The position numbers were made by a program, and so were the translations under genes. The notes below the pieces were generated by a model. That model was not told where the DNA came from. It saw only the letters and a list, made by a program, of their open reading frames with translations, and did not search any database. This document shows, piece after piece, positions 58,966 through 64,000 of a stretch of DNA of 64,000 nucleotides. The stretch's first letter is position 1, and every line of letters begins with the position of its first letter. Origin of the DNA: Oscillospiraceae bacterium (lineage in GTDB: Bacteria; Bacillota; Clostridia; Oscillospirales; Acutalibacteraceae); the NCBI GenBank assembly GCA_015066015.1, contig SVPE01000001.1, positions 186,001-250,000 on the forward strand. Reading direction: 5' to 3'.

Positions 58966-60462
58966 ATGAAAGCATATAAATTCTGGTTCTGCACAGGCTC
59001 ACAGGATCTTTACGGAGATGAATGTCTCAGCCACGTAGCAGAGCATTCACAGCAAATCGTAAAGGCATTGAACTCAAGCGGTGTACTTCCCTTTGAAATC
59101 GTATGGAAGCCCACACTTATTACAAATGAGCTTATCAGAAAGACCTTCAACGAGGCAAACATCGACGATGAATGTGCAGGCGTTATCACCTGGATGCATA
59201 CCTTCTCTCCTGCAAAGAGCTGGATTCTTGGCCATCAGGAGTACAGAAAGCCTCTTCTCCATTTCAATACGCAGTATAATATGGAAATTCCCTACGATAC
59301 AATTGATATGGATTTCATGAATGAGAATCAGTCTGCACACGGTGACAGAGAATATGCTCACATTCTGTCAAGAATGGGCATTGCCCGTGAAATTGTTGTA
59401 GGCCACTACACAACAAAGGCTGTTCAGGAAAAAATTGCAACTTGGATGCGTACTGCCGTAGGTATCATCGAAAGCAGCCACATCAGAGTAATGCGTGTTG
59501 CCGACAATATGAGAAACGTTGCCGTTACCGAAGGAGACAAGGTTGAGGCTCAGCTTAAGTTCGGATGGGAAATTGATGCTTTCCCCGTAAATGAGATTGC
59601 CGAAGCAGTTGACGCGGTATCTGCTTCCGACACAAAGGCACTCACTGACGAATACTACGAGAAATATACTATGCTCCTTGAAGGCAGAGACGCTGCAGAA
59701 TTCCGCCGTCACGTTGAGGTGCAGGCACAGATTGAGCTTGGCTTCGAGCGTTTCCTCAAAGAGAAGAATTATCAGGCAATCGTAACGCATTTCGGTGACC
59801 TCGGTGCACTTAAGCAGCTTCCCGGTCTTGCAATCCAGAGACTTATGGAAAAGGGCTACGGCTTCGGCGCAGAGGGCGACTGGAAGGTTGCCGCAATGGT
59901 AAGACTTATGAAGATTATGACCGAGGGCAAGAAGGATGCAAAGGGTACATCAATGCTCGAGGACTATACATACAACCTTGTTCCCGGTAAGGAGGGTATC
60001 CTTCAGGCTCATATGCTTGAAATCTGCCCCTCAATCGCTGAGGGTCCCATCTCCGTTAAGTGTAAGCCTCTTTCAATGGGCGAAAGAGAAGACCCTGCGA
60101 GACTTGTTTTCACCTCAAAGCAGGGTGAGGGTGTTGCCTGCTCGCTTGTTGACCTCGGCAACCGTTTCCGTCTTATAATCAACGAGGTTGATTGCATAAA
60201 GACTGAGAAGGAAATGCCTTCACTTCCTACCGCCACAAACTTCTGGGTACCCAGACCGGATTTTTACACAGGTATCGAGGCCTGGACACTTGCAGGCGGC
60301 GCTCACCATACAGCCTTCTCCTATGACCTTACAAGCGACCAGATGGTTTCCTGGGCAGAAGCAATGGGGATTGAAGCAATCGTTATCGGAAAGAATACAA
60401 ACATTTCCGAATTCAAGCGTGAGCTTAAGCTTAACGATATGTACTATTCACTGATGAAATAA
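58966..60462 (+). CDS. araA: L-arabinose isomerase
   Basis: It converts L-arabinose to L-ribulose. The 498 residues start FWFCTGSQDLYGDECL and contain CAGVITWMHTFSPAKSWI, LHFNTQYNMEIPYDTIDMDF and MNENQSAHGDRE, FGAEGDWKVAA and the late GGAHHTAFS. The metal-binding Glu and His residues of the family are present in these blocks. The frame is open from 58933, but AAGGAGG fits the ATG at 58966. The kinase gene is 9 bases downstream. Confidence 0.95.
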   Translation: MKAYKFWFCTGSQDLYGDECLSHVAEHSQQIVKALNSSGVLPFEIVWKPTLITNELIRKTFNEANIDDECAGVITWMHTFSPAKSWILGHQEYRKPLLHFNTQYNMEIPYDTIDMDFMNENQSAHGDREYAHILSRMGIAREIVVGHYTTKAVQEKIATWMRTAVGIIESSHIRVMRVADNMRNVAVTEGDKVEAQLKFGWEIDAFPVNEIAEAVDAVSASDTKALTDEYYEKYTMLLEGRDAAEFRRHVEVQAQIELGFERFLKEKNYQAIVTHFGDLGALKQLPGLAIQRLMEKGYGFGAEGDWKVAAMVRLMKIMTEGKKDAKGTSMLEDYTYNLVPGKEGILQAHMLEICPSIAEGPISVKCKPLSMGEREDPARLVFTSKQGEGVACSLVDLGNRFRLIINEVDCIKTEKEMPSLPTATNFWVPRPDFYTGIEAWTLAGGAHHTAFSYDLTSDQMVSWAEAMGIEAIVIGKNTNISEFKRELKLNDMYYSLMK

Positions 60463-60471
60463 GGTGACGGA

Positions 60472-62049
60472 ATGAAAGAGATTATCGCTGCGGGCAAAAC
60501 CGCCATAGGTATCGAATTCGGCTCTACAAGAGTCAAGGCAGTTTTAATTGACGAAAACTGTATTCCTCTTGCAAGCGGCTCCTTTGAGTGGGAGAATAAG
60601 CTTGTTGACGGATACTGGACCTATTCACTTGAAATAATTCACGAGGCACTTCGCACCTGCTTTAAGAATCTTAAGCAGGATGTTATTAAAAAGTACGGCT
60701 GCAGCCTTACAACTACCGGTGCAATCGGTATTTCTGCAATGATGCACGGCTATCTTGCTTTTGATGAAAAGGGAAATCTTCTTGTGCCCTTCAGGACATG
60801 GAGAAACACTACAACTGCCGAGGCATCGGAAAAGCTTACAAAGGAGCTTTCCTTCAACATCCCCCAGCGCTGGACAAGTGCACATATCTATCAGGCAATT
60901 CTGTCAAAGGAGCCTCATGTTTCTTCAGTGCGCTATGTTACCACACTTGCAGGCTATATCCATTATATTCTTACGGGTGTAAACAAGGTCGGTATCGGCG
61001 AAGCATCGGGCATTTTCCCCATTGACAGTGAAAAGAATTGCTACAACGAAGAGATGCTTGCAAAGTTTGACGCTCTTACTGCAAAGGAGGGCTTCGGCTT
61101 CAGTCTTACGGACATCGTGCCGGGTATACTCCTTGCAGGCGAAAATGCCGGTTATCTCACCGAAAAGGGTGCAATGCTTCTTGACGAAAGCGGTGAATTC
61201 GGTGCAGGTGTGCCCTTTGCACCCGCTGAAGGCGATGCAGGCACAGGTATGACTGCAACCAATAGCGTAAGGGCAAGGACGGGCAATATTTCTGCAGGCA
61301 CATCGGTTTTTGCGATGATTGTACTTGAAAAGATGCTTTCAAAGGTTTACCCCGAAATTGATATGGTTACAACTCCTACAGGTAAGCCCGTTGCAATGGT
61401 GCACTGCAACAACTGCACAAGCGATATCAATGCCTGGGGAGCACTTTTCTATGAGTTTGCAACCCTTATCGGTGCAGACGTTTCAAAGGGAAAGGTCTAT
61501 GACCTTATTTATGAGCTTTCACAGAATGCTGAAAAGAGCTGCGGAGGACTTCTTTCCTATAATTATTACTCCGGTGAGCCCGTAACGGGCTTCATTGAGG
61601 GCAGACCCTTATTCCTGCGCACTCCCGACAGTAAGCTCAGCTTTGCAAACTTCAGTAAGAATCTCCTTTATTCTGCAATGGCAACACTTAAAATCGGTAT
61701 GGATTTACTTGCCGGTGAAAATGTTGCACTTGATGAGCTTTACGGTCACGGCGGATATTACATTTATCCCCGCGTAGGTCAGAGCATTACCGCAGCAGCA
61801 CTCGGTGCACCCGTTTCCGTAATGAAAACGGCAGGCGAGGGCGGTCCTTACGGTATGGCACTGCTTGCACTTTATTCTGTAAAGAATAAGGGTGAAAGTC
61901 TTGAGGATTTCCTTAAGAATACAGCCTTTAAGGATGCCGAATGTATTACGGTAAATCCCGACAATGAAGAAACAGAGTCCTTCAACGGATATATTGAAAA
62001 ATACAAGGCGGGCTTCCCCTGTCAGAGGGTAGCCACAGAAATAAAATAA
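60472..62049 (+). CDS. FGGY-family sugar kinase, probably L-ribulokinase
   Basis: 525 residues of the FGGY kinase fold: AIGIEFGSTRVKAVLIDENC is the first phosphate loop, GISAMMHGYLAFDEKGN and FRTWRNT are the sugar-binding part, and AGTSVFAMIVLEK the second ATP part. Following araA so closely it is most likely L-ribulokinase, but sequence alone does not separate it from xylulo- or related kinases. GGTGACG precedes the ATG. araD was not found in the window. Confidence 0.82.
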   Translation: MKEIIAAGKTAIGIEFGSTRVKAVLIDENCIPLASGSFEWENKLVDGYWTYSLEIIHEALRTCFKNLKQDVIKKYGCSLTTTGAIGISAMMHGYLAFDEKGNLLVPFRTWRNTTTAEASEKLTKELSFNIPQRWTSAHIYQAILSKEPHVSSVRYVTTLAGYIHYILTGVNKVGIGEASGIFPIDSEKNCYNEEMLAKFDALTAKEGFGFSLTDIVPGILLAGENAGYLTEKGAMLLDESGEFGAGVPFAPAEGDAGTGMTATNSVRARTGNISAGTSVFAMIVLEKMLSKVYPEIDMVTTPTGKPVAMVHCNNCTSDINAWGALFYEFATLIGADVSKGKVYDLIYELSQNAEKSCGGLLSYNYYSGEPVTGFIEGRPLFLRTPDSKLSFANFSKNLLYSAMATLKIGMDLLAGENVALDELYGHGGYYIYPRVGQSITAAALGAPVSVMKTAGEGGPYGMALLALYSVKNKGESLEDFLKNTAFKDAECITVNPDNEETESFNGYIEKYKAGFPCQRVATEIK

Positions 62050-62074
62050 AAGGGAAATATAAAAGGAAGAGAAG

Positions 62075-64000
62075 ATGATTAAAAGAACAACCGTAAAAAC
62101 CTTGTCAGTTTTACTGGCTCTTATAATGTGCTTGTCCCTTCTGCCGGCAACTGCTTTTACTGTTTTTGCTGCAGACGGTATTCAGATGCGCCTTGAAAAG
62201 CTGAAAGAAGAGTTTCCCGACGGTATGTACTGGAATCATCAGGTGAAATCCGAAAGCGACAAAATAGTAAACATACTCAAAAATTATGACGAAAGCTACG
62301 CTGATTCGGTAACCTCTAATCCCTGCACCGACCACACCTATCCCGTCGGAAGAGGGAGCTTTGACTGTAACTATTTCGACGGAGGCTATCAGTGTCACGG
62401 CTTTGCCGCAAGGCTCTTTTATAAGATTTTCGGTGTAAGACAGTCAACACTTCCTACAATCGAAAACAAGGTGCTGAATATTCAGCCCGGTGACCTTGTA
62501 AGACTTAAGAACAACACGCATTCGGGTATTGTCCTTTCCGTAAGCGGTCTGAGGATGACTATTGCAGAATGCAATATGGCTGATTCGGGAGAGATTCCCT
62601 CCTGCAAAATCAAGTGGGGCAGAAGCTGCAGCGTAACAGATGTTACCTTTTATGTTCATGCCCCGAATTACGAAAAGGTCAAGGCTGACACCAACTGGAA
62701 AAGCTTTTCCTCAAAGCTGAATATCGGAAGCGGCTTTTACGGGGGCATTGTAAACAATAAAAGTAATAAGGCTCTTACCGTAGGCTCTGACGGCAAGACG
62801 GTCATCAGAGACTTTACCGGTGCGGCAAGTCAGATGTGGAAATTCGAAAGACTTTCCGACGGCACCTATAAAATAATAAGCTGCCTCAACGGCAAGGCGC
62901 TCACGCTCAAGGACAATGTCACTGCGGCAAGGGCGGATATTATACTTTCGGAGTATGCCGGTTATTCGGGTCAGAAATGGGGCTTTTTCGGCTCCTCATC
63001 AGCTATGTATATTTCGCCCGAATGCTCACGCAGTGTGCTTTGCATTGAGGGCGGAGTTTACAACGAGGGCACGAAGGTCTGGGTAACAGAGAAAATCAGT
63101 CACCCGGCACAGGTTTATTCCGTTGTAAAAAAGTCTGTACCCTCAAAGTCGACAGTGAGTGCAACGGGCGGAGTGAATACGGCAACACTTTCCTGGACAA
63201 AAAGTGAGGGTGCAACCTCTTACACCCTTGAGCTTTACCGTGACGGCACGCTTTATAAGACCTACAAAAATGTAAATGTACTTTCGGGTAAGCTTACTCT
63301 TCCTGCAGGCACATATCAGGCAAAAATTTATTCAAACAATTCCTTTACCTCTGTAGAAGGCAATGCAGCTTATTTTACCGTAAGTGACAAGGGCGTGCTC
63401 GGCAAAACTGCAAAGGTTACATCAAATCAGACCACATCGTCACTGACTCTCTCGTGGACAGCAGTCCCCGGTGCGACGGGCTACCGCATTTATTATCAGA
63501 ATGAGGGCAAATGGAAAAAATGCGCAACGCTGACGGGCACAAGTCATACCTTCAGTAAGCTTTCTGCCGGTGCAAGATATACCTTTGCAATAAGAGCCTA
63601 CAGTGTTACGGATTCGGTTGTGACCTGGGCACCTGCCTATACAACCTTCACTGCGGCAACAAAACCAAGTGCTCCCTCAAAGGTGACTGCAACTCAGAGC
63701 ACCTCAGCAATAAAGCTTACCTGGCCTGCAGTCAGAAACGCAGACGGTTACAGAATTTACTATATGACTTCTTCCGGCTGGAAGGCACACTCGGAAACTG
63801 CCGCAACCGGCAAAACCTTTACGGGACTTTCCTCTGCTAAGGAATACACCTTTGCGGTAAGACCTTACATCAAGACATCTCTTGGTGTTGTCTGGGCAGA
63901 TTACCGTACCTGTGCGACGGCGACGAAGCCGGCAAAACCGGTGATTTCAGCTGAAAATATAAAAAATCTTTCGGCGAATATCCTTTGGAAAACTGTTGAG
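62075..64000 (+). CDS. Large secreted multidomain protein, cut off at the right edge
   Basis: 642 codons without a stop. A signal peptide (LSVLLALIMCLSLLPATAFT; FAAD end) is followed by an amidase or CHAP/NlpC-like domain: YQCHGFAARLFYKIFG has the Cys, LNIQPGDLVRLKNNTHSGIV has the His. Next comes a ricin-type beta-trefoil (SQMWKFERL, GQKWGFFG) at about 220-345, and at least three fibronectin III repeats (TATLSWTKSEGATSYTLELY, SLTLSWTAVPGATGYRIYY, AIKLTWPAVRNADGYRIYY). It probably acts outside the cell on cell walls or polysaccharides; any C-terminal dockerin or anchor would lie beyond the window. Confidence 0.8.
   Translation, partial: MIKRTTVKTLSVLLALIMCLSLLPATAFTVFAADGIQMRLEKLKEEFPDGMYWNHQVKSESDKIVNILKNYDESYADSVTSNPCTDHTYPVGRGSFDCNYFDGGYQCHGFAARLFYKIFGVRQSTLPTIENKVLNIQPGDLVRLKNNTHSGIVLSVSGLRMTIAECNMADSGEIPSCKIKWGRSCSVTDVTFYVHAPNYEKVKADTNWKSFSSKLNIGSGFYGGIVNNKSNKALTVGSDGKTVIRDFTGAASQMWKFERLSDGTYKIISCLNGKALTLKDNVTAARADIILSEYAGYSGQKWGFFGSSSAMYISPECSRSVLCIEGGVYNEGTKVWVTEKISHPAQVYSVVKKSVPSKSTVSATGGVNTATLSWTKSEGATSYTLELYRDGTLYKTYKNVNVLSGKLTLPAGTYQAKIYSNNSFTSVEGNAAYFTVSDKGVLGKTAKVTSNQTTSSLTLSWTAVPGATGYRIYYQNEGKWKKCATLTGTSHTFSKLSAGARYTFAIRAYSVTDSVVTWAPAYTTFTAATKPSAPSKVTATQSTSAIKLTWPAVRNADGYRIYYMTSSGWKAHSETAATGKTFTGLSSAKEYTFAVRPYIKTSLGVVWADYRTCATATKPAKPVISAENIKNLSANILWKTVE

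Noticed and set aside
1-64000. CRISPR arrays, tRNA and rRNA genes
   Set aside because: No regularly spaced repeats with unique spacers, no tRNA-like cloverleaf with TTCGAAT arm, and no rRNA stretches were noticed; short or divergent ones could have been missed by eye.

Overview
The window looks like a chromosome segment of an anaerobic, spore-forming Clostridia species, most likely Ruminococcaceae/Oscillospiraceae. The reasons are a spoIIAA-spoIIAB-sigF operon, a SleB-type cortex-lytic enzyme, an electron-bifurcating-type [FeFe] hydrogenase operon, a Firmicutes T-box leader before thrS, and many AGGAGG ribosome sites with TTGACA-N17-TATAAT promoters. Secreted or anchored glycosidases (GH18, GH43, GH2 beta-mannosidase) and arabinose genes suggest a plant-polysaccharide user such as a gut or rumen bacterium. 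All identifications come from reading the sequence; no database was searched.

Layout: 1-3.7 kb holds a cut-off nicotinate phosphoribosyltransferase, a small HTH regulator and an isc-type Fe-S operon (Rrf2/IscR, NifS, IscU). 3.7-4.2 kb is a compound repeat: a small transposon-like element between two copies of a GC-rich multi-hairpin repeat. 4.3-12.6 kb carries galE, rsmA, a membrane protein, the sigma-F operon, folC, an unknown gene and a rodA-type gene. 12.7-17.6 kb is a likely operon of tsaE, tsaB, an acyltransferase, rpiB, an SGNH hydrolase and a GH18 enzyme. 17.7-20 kb is a cluster of four related small membrane proteins plus a nitroreductase. 20-23.2 kb is the T-box, thrS and an E2-acyltransferase-like gene. 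23.2-29.9 kb has a GH43 protein, a DUF4364 regulator, a HAD phosphatase, sleB, an esterase and an acyltransferase.

29.9-30.5 kb is a second dense block of hairpin repeats. 30.5-38.2 kb carries a secreted protein, the hydrogenase operon and an MFS transporter. 38.3-42.9 kb has an alkaline phosphatase, a decayed mobile-element region and an Ntn hydrolase. 43-47 kb has a PadR module and the beta-mannosidase. 47-50.4 kb is clearly accessory: AT-rich small membrane proteins, headless 3' gene fragments, repeats sharing ACAGGGGACGGTT, and a broken REP-associated (RAYT-type) transposase. 50.4-64 kb returns to ordinary genes: a FAD/Rieske oxidoreductase, a PanE-like reductase, a second alkaline phosphatase, a BlaR/BlaI pair with operators, a second copy of the small element, an IolB-like protein, an esterase, araA, an araB-like kinase and a large secreted protein running off the edge.

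The most unusual content is in three places. First, a non-autonomous element with IS6-like terminal repeats (two copies plus a diverged relative whose stem shows a compensatory base-pair change). Second, GC-rich repeats that can fold as an outer stem closing three hairpins. Third, the 47-50 kb repeat/fragment mosaic, which resembles a graveyard of toxin-tip plus immunity modules next to a dead RAYT. The functional reading of that third region is inference.
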